A stretch of DNA of 64,000 nt, from positions 3,712 through 67,711 of the forward strand of contig DAINCF010000001.1 in assembly GCA_036732565.1 (NCBI GenBank), read 5' to 3'. Below, in pieces: positions 51,407-60,843 of the stretch. Made by a program: the position numbers and the translations under genes. The DNA is from JAIVJN01 sp036732565. Lineage in GTDB: Bacteria > Acidobacteriota > Vicinamibacteria > Vicinamibacterales > UBA2999. The notes under the pieces were generated by a model that saw only the letters and a list, made by a program, of their open reading frames with translations, searched no databases and had not been told where the DNA came from. Positions within the stretch are counted from its first letter, which is position 1. Each line of letters opens with the position of its first letter.

Positions 51407-51757
51407 CTAGCGCACCTTCTTCTTGCGCTTCGTGCTCACATAGCGGTGGGCGCCGCCGACGAGATCCCGAAGCGCATCTGGATGCACGCGCGCCAGGCGG
51501 ACGAGAACACACGGATAGGCCACGTAGTGTTCCTTGAGGTAGTAGGTGTCCGGATCCTCTTCGATGAGCGCATCCCGGTCGGTGAAGTCCATCATCACGA
51601 CCAACGTGTCTGGCTCGGCAGACTTGTGCGACGCGATGCACGCGAACATCTTCCCGCGCACCTTCAAGGTCGGCTGCCCCCAGGTGGTGGTGACCTCCAC
51701 GTCCGGCAGGGAGCGACCAATGGACTCGACCAGCTTGAACCTGTTGCTGCGCGGCAT
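51407..51757 (-). CDS. MmcQ/YjbR-family protein
   Basis: 116 residues of the MmcQ/YjbR group (small two-layer sandwich proteins, function uncertain). Characteristic WGQPTLKVRGKMFACI and YYLKEHYVAYPCVLVRLARV, then HPDALRDLVGGAHRYVS near the end. The C-terminus is a Lys/Arg tail. Stands alone. Confidence 0.85.
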   Translation of the reverse strand: MPRSNRFKLVESIGRSLPDVEVTTTWGQPTLKVRGKMFACIASHKSAEPDTLVVMMDFTDRDALIEEDPDTYYLKEHYVAYPCVLVRLARVHPDALRDLVGGAHRYVSTKRKKKVR

Positions 51758-51831
51758 CGGCCCCGCCTGATCTTACGACCGCTGCGCAAATCGTCGATAG
51801 GCTCGACTACTCCTGAATCGATTCGCCGCCG

Positions 51832-52854
51832 TTACTTGTAGGCCACACCGGCACTGGCGGGCCCTGCCAGTGGGATCACTTCCGTGGAGCTGAAGCCGGC
51901 TTGGCGACACCACCCGAAGAAGTCCGCGGCGGTGAAATCGAAGGCGTCGCCGAACTCGATCAGCATGTTGAGCGACATCATCAGCCCAAAGGCATTCTCG
52001 CGGCGGGCGTCATCGATCAGATTCTCCACGACGATGAAGGCGCCGCCTGGTGGCAGGGCGTCGTAGGCGGCTCGGACGAGGTGCATCTTTTTCTCGAGGT
52101 TCCAGTCGTGGAGGATCATCCCCATCGTAATCACGTCGGCTTTCGGCAACGGCTCCGCGAAGAAATCGAGCGCCTGTGCCGAGATCCGATCGGCGAGTCC
52201 CGCGGCCGCGATCTTCCGTTCCGCGATCGCCGTGGCGGCCGGGAGGTCGACCGAGGTGAATCGAAGATGCGGGTGTCTCCTGGCCACGAGCATCGACAGT
52301 TGGCCGGTCGCGCCGCCCACATCACAGACCGTGCGGTACCGCGAAAAATCGAACTTGTCGGCAAAGGCTTGGAAGTTGGCCAACGAGATGCCGCTCATGG
52401 CATCCATGAACTGCTCGAGCCGCTCGGGCTTGCTGTACAGCTCGGCGAACATCGATGTGCCGGTGTGCTTGATCTCGTTCTGCGCGCAGCCGGTGCGGAG
52501 CCCTTCGGTGAGGTCGCCCCAGTACCGGTAGAGGCGGGCGTTGGCCATCTCCAACATGCCGCCGACGAACTGCGGGCTGTTCCGATCCAGAAACGCGGCG
52601 GTGTCCGACGTATTGCGATAGCGCGCCTCGCGGCCATCGCCGTCGCGGTCGAGAAACCGCAGCGCCACGAGCGTGTCGAAGAAATCGGGATTGGCTCGCG
52701 GATGCAGCTGAAGCGCCGACTGCAGCTCGGCACCCGTCATGGACGTGGACCCGAGCTGCGTAAAGAGCTCCAGCTCCACCGCCGAGAGCAGGACCTTGGC
52801 TGGCCAGAAGGCCAGGCCGACCTCCATGATTCGAGCGGGTGATGCCGTGGTCAT
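51832..52854 (-). CDS. SAM-dependent O-methyltransferase, ASMT-like
   Basis: 340 residues. The N-terminal dimerisation winged helix (ALELFTQLG-like ELELFTQLGSTSMTGAELQS) is followed by the class I methyltransferase domain: VCDVGGATGQLS (SAM loop), TSVDLPAA, ILHDWNLEKKMHLVRAAYDAL (catalytic His expected in this block). Such enzymes methylate hydroxyl groups of small aromatics, including natural products. Substrate unknown; no clear partners. ATG 52854 has no strong ribosome site. Confidence 0.88.
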   Translation of the reverse strand: MTTASPARIMEVGLAFWPAKVLLSAVELELFTQLGSTSMTGAELQSALQLHPRANPDFFDTLVALRFLDRDGDGREARYRNTSDTAAFLDRNSPQFVGGMLEMANARLYRYWGDLTEGLRTGCAQNEIKHTGTSMFAELYSKPERLEQFMDAMSGISLANFQAFADKFDFSRYRTVCDVGGATGQLSMLVARRHPHLRFTSVDLPAATAIAERKIAAAGLADRISAQALDFFAEPLPKADVITMGMILHDWNLEKKMHLVRAAYDALPPGGAFIVVENLIDDARRENAFGLMMSLNMLIEFGDAFDFTAADFFGWCRQAGFSSTEVIPLAGPASAGVAYK

Positions 52855-53011
52855 GGGCGATAGCATACGGAACTGGCGAGGCTGCCGCAAAGCAGTATGA
52901 GTGTCGAGCCTCGTGCTTGTCCTGACCTCAGAGGGAATTGAGGGGCTCCCGCCGTTCCTCGATACTCAGGCTCCTGGATGGATTCGTGCAGCAAGAAGCA
53001 AGGAGCCTTAC

Positions 53012-53199
53012 ATGACGCAATTCACAACGAGCCAACGCCCGTAAACCGATGGCGACGAGCCATCTCTGCGGTAACGGTGCTCGGCACACCGCAGGACATG
53101 ACCCTTCAAGAGCTGCGCGTCGAGTGCTTCTTTCCATTGGATGAAGCGACCGCCACCGCGGCTCGCCGCCTGTTCGATGGTGTTGAGAACGCACGCTGA
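53012..53199 (+). pseudogene. Possible frameshifted small gene
   Basis: An ATG at 53012 has AAGGAG six bases ahead but its frame stops after 10 codons (MTQFTTSQRP). The next frame from that point continues without stop to 53199 as VNRWRRAISAVTVLGTPQDM, then TLQELRVECFFPLDEATATAARRLF. This looks like one gene broken by an indel. No family recognised. Confidence 0.3.
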
Positions 53200-53218
53200 T
53201 CGGCTGGGACGCAAGGAA

Positions 53219-54067
53219 TCATGCCTGTTCGCGCGCAAACAGCGCCTCGGCTTCGGCGAAGCCGTAGAAGGTGCGTTCGATCGACTGCCACGTCCCGCGC
53301 TCGCGCAGCTCCGTGGCGATGTGCTCGAGCGAGCCGAGCATCGCCAGCATCGCCAGTTGCCCGATGCTGACCCTGCTGGCGCCCGCCTCGAAGAGCTCGG
53401 CGGCAGATGGCGCGCCCGGTAGCGCCATGAGACTGATCGGCCCACGCAGCTGATCGACGAGGTGCGCGACGAGCGTGGTGTCGACCAACAGCGGAACGAA
53501 GATGAGATCCGCCCCCGCCTGGAGGTAGCGTCGGCCGCGTTCGACGGTGAGATCGAGACGCTCGTCGACGTCCGTGCCGAGATTGAGGACGAACGTGTCG
53601 GTCCTGGCGTTGATGACCAGCGGAATGCCGCGACGGTCCGCGACCGCTCGCGCGGCGGCGATTCGCGCGGACTGCGCGTCGATGTCGAACAGGGCGGGCG
53701 CACCGCGGTCGTGCGCGTTGTCCTCGAGGTTGATGCCCACGGCCCCCGCGTCGATGACGGCTTCGACCGTCTTCGCCACGTCACCAGCGGCGCCGCCGTA
53801 GCCGGCTTCGATGTCGGCGCTCACGGGACACGAGACCGCGCGCGCGATCCGCGCCACCGCGCGGACCATCGCGTCGCGGCCGATGTGCTCGGCGTCCTGG
53901 ACCCCTTCGGAATAGGCAATGCCGGCGCTCGTCGTCCCGATGGCCGTGAAGCCCGCCTTCTCGAAGATCCGCGCGCTGGCTGCGTCCCACGCGTTCGGGA
54001 GGAGCAATCCGCCGGCCTGGTTCTGATCTCGAAATCGCGCCGCAAGAGCTGTTTGTGCAGGTGTCAT
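53219..54067 (-). CDS. Isocitrate lyase/PEP mutase-family protein
   Basis: 282 residues of the ICL/PEPM superfamily, forming or splitting C-C or P-C bonds with Mg2+. Seen: LLLPNAWDAASARIFEKAGF, VSADIEAGYGG (Mg-binding Asp/Glu), GINLEDN, PLVINARTDTF. The KKCGH loop of isocitrate lyase is absent, so it is more like the carboxyPEP/2-methylisocitrate-like or phosphonopyruvate hydrolase group. Divergent from an AraC regulator. Confidence 0.88.
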   Translation of the reverse strand: MTPAQTALAARFRDQNQAGGLLLPNAWDAASARIFEKAGFTAIGTTSAGIAYSEGVQDAEHIGRDAMVRAVARIARAVSCPVSADIEAGYGGAAGDVAKTVEAVIDAGAVGINLEDNAHDRGAPALFDIDAQSARIAAARAVADRRGIPLVINARTDTFVLNLGTDVDERLDLTVERGRRYLQAGADLIFVPLLVDTTLVAHLVDQLRGPISLMALPGAPSAAELFEAGASRVSIGQLAMLAMLGSLEHIATELRERGTWQSIERTFYGFAEAEALFAREQA

Positions 54068-54178
54068 GTATCCCCCGGTCGTCTTCGCAAGCAGTAGAGC
54101 AGTCGAGAGGCGCCGATCGCTTCCAGGATCTTTAGCGGGGTGGTTGTCGGTTATGCTGGCTTCAGGGCCGGTTCAACC

Positions 54179-55006
54179 ATGTCGGAAATCACGGTTCAGC
54201 CTCTGTTGACCACGCCAGTCGTGCGGATCCGCGATGTGTGCTGTCAGGGCACCTGTCGGCATCAGAGCGCGGAGGAATGCGCGGTCGCCATGCACCTGGT
54301 GTTCCCCTATCGCGGGGTCTTCGTTCGGCATCTCGGGCGTGACGAGGCCGTCGCCGAAGCCAATCAGGTGTTGTTCTTCAACCCAACCGAAGGCTACCGG
54401 GTCAGCCATCCCGTGCCTGGCGGCGATTGCAGCCTGGACCTGGTCATCAGCGAACCGGTGCTCCGTGAGCTCGTGCCACGCGCGCTTCTGCGCGACGGCT
54501 CGGCGCTGGCGTTTCGGTCGCAGCGCGTGCGTATCGACGCGCGCGCGCAGGCGATGGTCGCGCTGCTTCGTCACAACTTGCGACGCGACCGCATGGGTGC
54601 GTTGGAAGCCGAGAGCCTCGCCTTGACGCTCGCGCAGCAAGCGCTCGGGCCGCGCACCGCGCGCACTCCAGGCGCCAGTCCCGGGCGCCGACGACTCGTC
54701 GATCGCGTCAAGCTCGTGCTCACCAGCGATCTCGCGCGGCGCTGGACGCTGGCGGAGGTTGGCGCTGCCGTGGGCCACTCCCCGGTGTACCTCACCCAGG
54801 TGTTCCAACAGGTCGAAGGGCTCCCGCTCTATCGCTACCACTTGCGGCTGCGACTGGCGCGTGCGCTGGATCTGTTGCCGCAGTCCGACGACTTGACGTC
54901 TCTGAGCTTGGATCTCGGCTTCTCCAGCCACAGTCACTTCACCACCACGTTCCGCCAGACGTACGGCCGCTCGCCATCAGCGTTCCGGCAAGCGGCGCTC
55001 CTCTAA
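54179..55006 (+). CDS. AraC-family transcriptional regulator
   Basis: About 275 residues. The N-terminal part is an effector domain with Cys/His (CCQGTCRHQSAEEC) near the start, possibly a metal or redox site. The C-terminal AraC domain has RWTLAEVGAAVGHSPVYLTQVFQQVEG and LTSLSLDLGFSSHSHFTTTF, then RQTYGRSPSAFRQ. Divergent from the ICL/PEPM gene and 78 bases upstream of the hydrolase gene. It may control either. Confidence 0.87.
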   Translation: MSEITVQPLLTTPVVRIRDVCCQGTCRHQSAEECAVAMHLVFPYRGVFVRHLGRDEAVAEANQVLFFNPTEGYRVSHPVPGGDCSLDLVISEPVLRELVPRALLRDGSALAFRSQRVRIDARAQAMVALLRHNLRRDRMGALEAESLALTLAQQALGPRTARTPGASPGRRRLVDRVKLVLTSDLARRWTLAEVGAAVGHSPVYLTQVFQQVEGLPLYRYHLRLRLARALDLLPQSDDLTSLSLDLGFSSHSHFTTTFRQTYGRSPSAFRQAALL

Positions 55007-55084
55007 AGATCGCGAAAGCGGCGCTCTCGGACCGCGTGCTCTACTGCCGATGTCCCGAGGTTGGGGCGTTCAGTGGAGGACGTG

Positions 55085-55954
55085 ATGACAGAGAACCAGA
55101 CGTTGGAGATCAAGCGCAGCGTACAGACACCATCAGGTCGCATCACCTATGTCGAACAAGGGACCGGCCCGGCCGCGCTGTTCGTGCACGGCGTGCTGCT
55201 GAACGGCCATCTGTGGCGCCATCAGCTGGCCCACCTGTCCGACGTTCGTCGCTGCATCGCGCTGGACTTGCTGGCGCACGGCGACACCGAGATCGTGGAC
55301 AGCCAGGATGTCTCGGTGACGGCCAACGCACGCATGCTGGAGGAGTTTCTCGATGCCTTGGGTCTCGAGCAGGTTGATCTCGTCGGCAACGACAGCGGCG
55401 GCGGCATCGCGCAGATCTTCGCCGCCTCACACCCCGAGCGCGTGCGCACGCTGACGCTCACCGACTGCGACGCCCACGACAACTGGCCGCCCGAACCGTT
55501 CAAACCGTTCCTGGAAATGGCGGCGAACGGCGGTTTGCCTGGCACCCTTGCCGCGATGCTGGCGGACAAGAACGTCTACCGATCGCCGCAAGCCCTTGGA
55601 CCGGCGTACGAACACCCGGAACGCGTCACCGACGAGACGATCGAGATCTACCTGCGGCCGCTCGTCCGGACCGAGCAACGGACGCGTGACTTCCAGCGGT
55701 TCCTTGCCGCGTTCGACAACATCCACACCGTGAGCGTCGAAGCGCAACTCAGGACGCTGACTGCGCCAACGCTGATCGTCTGGGGCACCGACGACGTGTA
55801 CTTCGATGTGAAATGGTCGCGATGGTTGGCGGACACCATTCCAGGGACCCGACGCCGCGTGGAGCTCGAAGGCGCGCGGATCTTCTTCCCGGAAGAGCGC
55901 TGGGCGGCGCTCAACGACGAACTACGCGCGCACTGGCAGCAATCGTCGCAGTAG
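55085..55954 (+). CDS. Alpha/beta hydrolase with Asp nucleophile, His not evident
   Basis: About 289 residues. Fold markers are LFVHGVLLNGHLW (oxyanion region) and DLVGNDSGGGIAQ, where the elbow Asp would act as nucleophile as in haloalkane dehalogenases. The final segment, where the His of the triad is expected (GAGHF... in relatives), reads LEGARIFFPEERW: no His. So it may be inactive in hydrolysis or use another residue. ATG 55085 has GGAGG five bases ahead. Follows the AraC gene on the same strand. Confidence 0.85.
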   Translation: MTENQTLEIKRSVQTPSGRITYVEQGTGPAALFVHGVLLNGHLWRHQLAHLSDVRRCIALDLLAHGDTEIVDSQDVSVTANARMLEEFLDALGLEQVDLVGNDSGGGIAQIFAASHPERVRTLTLTDCDAHDNWPPEPFKPFLEMAANGGLPGTLAAMLADKNVYRSPQALGPAYEHPERVTDETIEIYLRPLVRTEQRTRDFQRFLAAFDNIHTVSVEAQLRTLTAPTLIVWGTDDVYFDVKWSRWLADTIPGTRRRVELEGARIFFPEERWAALNDELRAHWQQSSQ

Positions 55955-55974
55955 GTGTCATTCGACGCGTCACC

Positions 55975-57198
55975 TCAGTGCGGATGGCGCAGGTAGTGCT
56001 GCCGCAGCAAATCCTTGCCGTAGTCGTTCCCGTTCGGAGTGCGCACCATCGTGTGGATGTGCTCGACGTTCGGCAGCATCGGATCCGCCGCCAGGTGCCG
56101 CAGGTTCGCGGGCCGATTGTGATCGAACTCGATCAGGATGACCGGGCTGTGGATGCGGTAGTAGAACACGCCTCCGGGCTCGGTCTTGCCGATCCAGGCG
56201 AACCAGGTTCGATCGAGATGCTGACGCACGTCTCCCATGCGCACTCGTGCGTGCCCTTCCGCCAGGTTGTCCACGTAGAGGGCAACGAGGTCGAGCAGCT
56301 GCCGCTGTTGCGGCTCCGTCAGCTCGGTGGCGCGAAGGCCGGCGTAGTCGAGCACGACGTTGTCCTTCCACGCTTCGGTCAGGATGTTGTTGCCGTCTTT
56401 GGAGAAGCTGAGGATCGCCCTGGCCCGCTGCCCTTCGGCGAGGCTGTTCACGAAGGCGAGCGCGCGGCTTTGCTCGTCTCTCAGGATCGTCGTGCCCTTG
56501 TATTTGCCGGAAGCCGCGGTGGCTGGCTCAGAACCCGTGAAGAAGGGCGTCATCACGACCTGATCGCCGAGCACGAAGTAGTTGATGATCGCGTGATGGC
56601 CGTCGAACTGCCATCCCCATGGCTCGGTCTCTGAAGGCGTGCCCATCACGGTGAGGTGATAGAGCCACTCGCCGTACTCCTCGAAGTTGTTGTCGTTGAG
56701 CTCGGCGAGCGTGTGGTTCAGACGCATGATGTCGCGGGTCAGCTTCAGACCTTTCGCGCTCAGTCCGGCGCGCAGCAGCGCGAACGCGGCGTCCCGCTGT
56801 GGGGCGCTCATGTCCTGAAAGCTGACGCCCTGGCGCACGTAGAAGCTCTGATTCATCCACTTCCGCCACTCGTCGGCGTCGACCGGGAACGCGGTGACCT
56901 TGCGCTGCGCAGCGGAGAGGCTCTCGAGGAAGGCGCCCGCCGCGGTGCGCACGGGCGCGGTCGACACGCCGGTCGAGCGGACGCCAAAGAGATTGGACTC
57001 GATCTCGCCCGTTGCGGTGACGCCCCTGAACGGCTCGGCGAGGCCGACCTTCTCCGCGGCCACCGAGAGGCGCAGCAGTTCGGCAGGAGGCCTGAGTGGT
57101 GGTGCCGGCTTCGTTGTCTGCGACGACACCATCGGCTGCACGGCCACGATGGCGAGCATCAGTGCAGTGATCCCGACCAGAACCGCGAATCGCTTCAT
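55975..57198 (-). CDS. DUF3500 secreted protein
   Basis: 407 residues with signal peptide (VLVGITALMLAIVAVQPMVSS). The DUF3500 signature is clear: WGWQFDGHHAIINYFVLGDQ, VMTPFFTGSEPA, FAWIGKTEPGGVFYYRIHSP, NHIHTMVRTPNGNDYG-like VEHIHTMVRTPNGNDYG. His and Asp residues could bind a metal. Function unknown. GGAGGGGTA directly precedes the ATG. Confidence 0.92.
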   Translation of the reverse strand: MKRFAVLVGITALMLAIVAVQPMVSSQTTKPAPPLRPPAELLRLSVAAEKVGLAEPFRGVTATGEIESNLFGVRSTGVSTAPVRTAAGAFLESLSAAQRKVTAFPVDADEWRKWMNQSFYVRQGVSFQDMSAPQRDAAFALLRAGLSAKGLKLTRDIMRLNHTLAELNDNNFEEYGEWLYHLTVMGTPSETEPWGWQFDGHHAIINYFVLGDQVVMTPFFTGSEPATAASGKYKGTTILRDEQSRALAFVNSLAEGQRARAILSFSKDGNNILTEAWKDNVVLDYAGLRATELTEPQQRQLLDLVALYVDNLAEGHARVRMGDVRQHLDRTWFAWIGKTEPGGVFYYRIHSPVILIEFDHNRPANLRHLAADPMLPNVEHIHTMVRTPNGNDYGKDLLRQHYLRHPH

Positions 57199-57281
57199 TA
57201 CCCCTCCGGCCGGAGTCTATCCGAAAGGGACCGGAATTCAGCCCGGGTCGAACGATCGAGAGTCCTCGGGTGATCGCTCCT

Positions 57282-57857
57282 TTAACTCACTCCGTAGATC
57301 AGGCTGACACGCCCACCTTGAAGCTGGTGGACCTTCCTCAGCTCGAGCCCACGGCGACGTTCGGTGGTCGCGAAGAGCGCTTTACCTTCACCGGCGACCA
57401 GCGGATACACGATCAGCCGGAGCTCGTCCACCTGGCCGGCGTCAATCAGGCTCGCCATCACGCGAGCACCGCCCATGAGGTAAATGTCCTTGCCGGGTTG
57501 CTGCTTGAGCGCAGTGACGTCTTCGAGTCGTCGGAGGAAGCTCGTGTTCGGCCAGAGCGCCGACGTCAATTTGCTCGAGAGCACATAGTGCGGGGTTTGG
57601 GCGATGAAGCGGGCCCATTCACGCTCACCGGGGGTTGGCGAGTTTCCAGTGATCCAGACCGGCTTGTCCGGCTCATTCCGTATCGAGGTCCAATAACCCT
57701 CGTAGCCGGGGTACATCCGCCCACCGAGCAGGCAGGCGTCCACCTGCGACATCATGCCGTAGTCATCCGACCACGCGTCGACCCAATCCGCCGTGCCCTG
57801 CGGCCCTTCCATCTTCCCGTCGACAGAGATCTTCATTCCCGCGATCAACTTCCTCAT
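57282..57857 (-). CDS. Dihydrofolate reductase-family (RibD C-terminal-like) protein
   Basis: 191 residues, DHFR/RibD-C fold, NADPH-dependent. Signatures: MRKLIAGMKISVDGKMEG, DACLLGGRMYPGYEGYW, DIYLMGGARVMASLIDAGQV. It lacks features of true folate DHFR, so substrate is unknown; these proteins are often acquired singly. ATG 57857 has GGGAG five bases ahead, an ATG at 57881 is in frame. Confidence 0.88.
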   Translation of the reverse strand: MRKLIAGMKISVDGKMEGPQGTADWVDAWSDDYGMMSQVDACLLGGRMYPGYEGYWTSIRNEPDKPVWITGNSPTPGEREWARFIAQTPHYVLSSKLTSALWPNTSFLRRLEDVTALKQQPGKDIYLMGGARVMASLIDAGQVDELRLIVYPLVAGEGKALFATTERRRGLELRKVHQLQGGRVSLIYGVS

Positions 57858-58064
57858 GTAATCTCCCATCACTCGAATCACGCAAGCATGACGCGTCGTG
57901 CGCTCTCACCGCTTTCACGAACGCAGGTCCTGCCGCTGCCGAGCCAGCTCATCGCACAATCCAACGATGAATGTCGACGGTCCCGATCGAGGCCGTCTCG
58001 GTCATGAGATAGATTTAGCGTCTGGTCTCGAAACGGTGGGAGTGACAAGTGTGGCGGGATTTCG

Positions 58065-59285
58065 ATGGACGCGCTGATGGTGGCGGCGGCGCGTGCACTT
58101 GCGGTGGGCGATCCTCTCGGCGCACTGAAGCGGGTCGCCTTGCGCGACGATCCGCCCGCTCTCGCGCTTCGAGGGATCGCGATGGCGCAGCTCGGCGATC
58201 TCGTACGCGCCAGGGCCCTCCTGCGACGTGCGGCGCGCGCCTTCGGTCCGAAGGAGGCGCTGGCCCGCGCGAGGTGTGTTGTTGCCGAGGCTGAGGTTGC
58301 GCTGGTCTCGCGCGACTTGGGCTGGCCCGCGAAGGCACTCGACGCGGCGCGGGCGACGCTCGACGCGCACGGCGACCGGGTGAACGCCGCGCATGCACGG
58401 CATCTCGAGGTCCGGCGCCTTCTCCTGATCGGGCGCATCGACGAGGCCGAGCGTGCGCTCGCCGGGCTCGACCCCGCGCCCTTTCCGCCGGCGTCGAGGA
58501 CAGCCCACGAGTTGGTGGTCGCGGGGATCGCGATGCGGCGCCTCCGCACGAAGGTGGCGCGCGCCGCGCTCGCTCGGGCCGAGCACGCTGCGCGCCACGC
58601 ACGTGTTCCCGCGCTGACCGCTGAGGTCGAAAGCGCATGTCTCGTCCTGAGCACGCCCGCTGCGCGCTTGATCGCGAGGGGCGAGGAGCGACCCCTCCTG
58701 CTCGAAGAGGTTGAGACGTTGCTGGCGTCGAAAGCGTTCGTCGTGGACGCGTGCCATCTGGTCGTGCATGCCGAAGGCGTTGTGGTCTCTCTCGCGAAGC
58801 GTCCGGTGTTGTTCGCGCTTGCACGCGCGCTGGGCGAAGCGTGGCCGGGAGACGTCGCGCGGGACGTGCTCGTCGCGCGCGCATTTGGATCGAAGCTCGT
58901 CGACGAATCGCATCGCGCGCGGTTGCGGGTCGAAGTTGGGCGGCTTCGCAGGGTGCTTCGGACGCTGGCCGACGTCAGCGCGACGAAGCGAGGGTTTGCG
59001 CTGACACCGCTCCGCGCACGGGAGGTCGTCGTGCTGGCGCGGCCCGTCGAAGAGGAGCACGCGGTGGTGCTGGCGTTCCTCGCCGACGGTGAATCGTGGT
59101 CGAGCTCGGCCCTTGCGCTGGCGCGTGGCACGAGCCAGCGGACCGTGCAGCGGGCGCTCGATTCGCTTGCGGCCGCTGGCAAGGTGCAGTCGTTCGGTCG
59201 CGGGCGCGCGCGTCGGTGGATCACCCCGCCCGTTCCGGGATTCACGACGACGTTGTTACTCTCCGCTCCGCTCCCGATTGGCTAG
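58065..59285 (+). CDS. Winged-helix protein with long helical N-terminus, unknown
   Basis: 406 residues. The N-terminal 200 residues read as TPR-like helix pairs (ALALRGIAMAQLGDLVRARA). The C-terminal has a helix-turn-helix (SSSALALARGTSQRTVQRAL then DSLAAAGKVQSFGRGRARRW). A middle segment may be a second winged domain. Very Ala/Arg-rich, higher GC than neighbours. It is followed ten bases later by a propeller protein gene, a pair I have seen in Myxococcota-type genomes; transfer is possible. Confidence 0.75.
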   Translation: MDALMVAAARALAVGDPLGALKRVALRDDPPALALRGIAMAQLGDLVRARALLRRAARAFGPKEALARARCVVAEAEVALVSRDLGWPAKALDAARATLDAHGDRVNAAHARHLEVRRLLLIGRIDEAERALAGLDPAPFPPASRTAHELVVAGIAMRRLRTKVARAALARAEHAARHARVPALTAEVESACLVLSTPAARLIARGEERPLLLEEVETLLASKAFVVDACHLVVHAEGVVVSLAKRPVLFALARALGEAWPGDVARDVLVARAFGSKLVDESHRARLRVEVGRLRRVLRTLADVSATKRGFALTPLRAREVVVLARPVEEEHAVVLAFLADGESWSSSALALARGTSQRTVQRALDSLAAAGKVQSFGRGRARRWITPPVPGFTTTLLLSAPLPIG

Positions 59286-59294
59286 GGTGGAAGC

Positions 59295-59945
59295 ATGAGC
59301 CGAAAACCCGCCGAGATTGTTCGTGAGTATGGCCCTTTTTCTGGAGTTGACGAAGTCCATGGCGTCACCTATGACGGTGAGCACATCTGGTTCGCTGCCG
59401 GAGAGACGCTGAACGTCCTCGATCCCGCGAGCGGGAAAGTCGTGCGCTCGATCGACGTCGCCGCGGACGGAGGAACCGCCTTCGATGGCCAGCACTTGTT
59501 TCAGCTCGCCGAGGATCGCATCCAGAAGATCGATCCGAAGACCGGCCGTGTGATCGCCACGATCCCGGCGCCCAGCGGTGGCGCTCCCTCTGGCCTCGCC
59601 TGGGCCGAGGGGACGCTGTGGGTGGGGCAGTACCAAGATCGGAAGATCCATCAGGTCGATCCGGACACAGGGAAGGTGCTTCGGACGATCGAGTCCAACC
59701 GCTTCGTCACCGGAGTCACCTGGGTCGACGGAGATCTCTGGCACGCCACCTGGGAAGGCGACGAGAGCGAGTTGAGGCGCGTCGATCCTCGATCGGGAGA
59801 GGTCCTGGAGCGGCTCGAGATGCCGCCGGGAGTGAAAGTGTCGGGGCTCGAGTCCGATGGTGGCGATCGGTTCTTCTGCGGCGGCGGCAACAGCGGGAAA
59901 GTGAGGACCGTCCGCCGGCCGAAGCGAGGCTCCACGCGCGAGTAA
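59295..59945 (+). CDS. Beta-propeller (YVTN/glutamine-cyclotransferase-like) protein
   Basis: 216 residues with about five repeats of the form VTYDGEHIWFAAGETLNVLDP, ASGKVVRSIDVAADGGTAFD, VDPDTGKVLRTIES. This is half of a propeller or a small one. No signal peptide, so cytoplasmic. Likely an operon with the winged-helix gene. A glutaminyl-peptide cyclotransferase label is doubtful because the enzyme's catalytic acid residues are not obvious. Confidence 0.75.
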   Translation: MSRKPAEIVREYGPFSGVDEVHGVTYDGEHIWFAAGETLNVLDPASGKVVRSIDVAADGGTAFDGQHLFQLAEDRIQKIDPKTGRVIATIPAPSGGAPSGLAWAEGTLWVGQYQDRKIHQVDPDTGKVLRTIESNRFVTGVTWVDGDLWHATWEGDESELRRVDPRSGEVLERLEMPPGVKVSGLESDGGDRFFCGGGNSGKVRTVRRPKRGSTRE

Positions 59946-59985
59946 CGCCAGACATCACGATTGTTCGACCTCGACGCTGGCGCCG

Positions 59986-60843
59986 CTACGGCTGGTCGGC
60001 TCGAGCGCCGACCAGCCAGCAGGCAGCCGTAAAGCGGACTTCTGAACCGTGCACATAGGGATCGAAGGCGGGGCGGACCGTTTCGACGACTTGCGCGCGC
60101 GTCCGGTCGTCCGCCCCTTGAAGGGTCATGCCGACAGGACCGACCCGCGTCAAGTAGCGGACCAACTCCCTCTCGGGGAGCGTGCAGTCAACATCGAGCG
60201 GCTGGATGTCGATCTCGGCCCAGCCGCTCGCCTCCAGGATGCTGCGGACCCGGTGGTCGTTCGCGAACGCGAACTGCCCAGGCGCGTCCACCTGGCGCGG
60301 AGGGAGATTCGGCAGCAGCGGCGCCGCGGCCCGCTCGGCGGTCGTCATGAACGGATTGTCCGAGGCGCCCCGCCACGCGATGAACCGGAGCGTGGCTTGG
60401 TCGCGTGCCGCCACTCTCAGGTTCGCAAACGCCCGCACAGGATCGTCGAAGAACATCACGCCGAATCGCGACATGATCGTGTCGAAGCTCGCGGGCTCGA
60501 ACGTGTGGACCTGCGCGTTGGCGCAGATGAAGGTCGCCGGCGTGCCGTCCCGTTCGACCCGGGCCTTGGCGACGGCGATCATCGGATCCGAGATGTCGAT
60601 GCCGGTGCAGCGGCCCTCCGCTCCGAGCCGCCGCGCGACGGCGAGCGTCGTACTGCCCGTGCCGCAGCCGACGTCGAGCACCTGGCCCTGGGATCCTGCA
60701 GGAACCGCGTCGACGAGCAAATCTTCGAACGGTCGGTACAGCTGATCGAGCAACTCCTGCAGTTCGACCCACGCGCGTCCGGCCGGCCCGTTCCACAGCC
60801 TGGCCTGCGGGTCATCGGTCTCGTGCATGTCATCTACGCCCAT
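59986..60843 (-). CDS. Class I SAM-dependent methyltransferase
   Basis: About 285 residues. SAM loop VLDVGCGTGSTTLAVARRLG, acid loop CTGIDISDPMI, post-I FICANAQVHTFEP, then DTIMSRFGVMFFDDPVRAF. Shaped like the UbiE/COQ5 and small-molecule methyltransferases. ATG 60843 overlaps the previous gene by ten bases; ATG 60828 is an alternative. Substrate unknown. Confidence 0.87.
   Translation of the reverse strand: MGVDDMHETDDPQARLWNGPAGRAWVELQELLDQLYRPFEDLLVDAVPAGSQGQVLDVGCGTGSTTLAVARRLGAEGRCTGIDISDPMIAVAKARVERDGTPATFICANAQVHTFEPASFDTIMSRFGVMFFDDPVRAFANLRVAARDQATLRFIAWRGASDNPFMTTAERAAAPLLPNLPPRQVDAPGQFAFANDHRVRSILEASGWAEIDIQPLDVDCTLPERELVRYLTRVGPVGMTLQGADDRTRAQVVETVRPAFDPYVHGSEVRFTAACWLVGARADQP

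Noticed and set aside
57878..59245. Minus-strand open frame of 455 codons opposite the winged-helix gene
   Set aside because: Ser/Arg/Ala low-complexity shadow of a high-GC gene; the plus strand has an HTH and a downstream partner.
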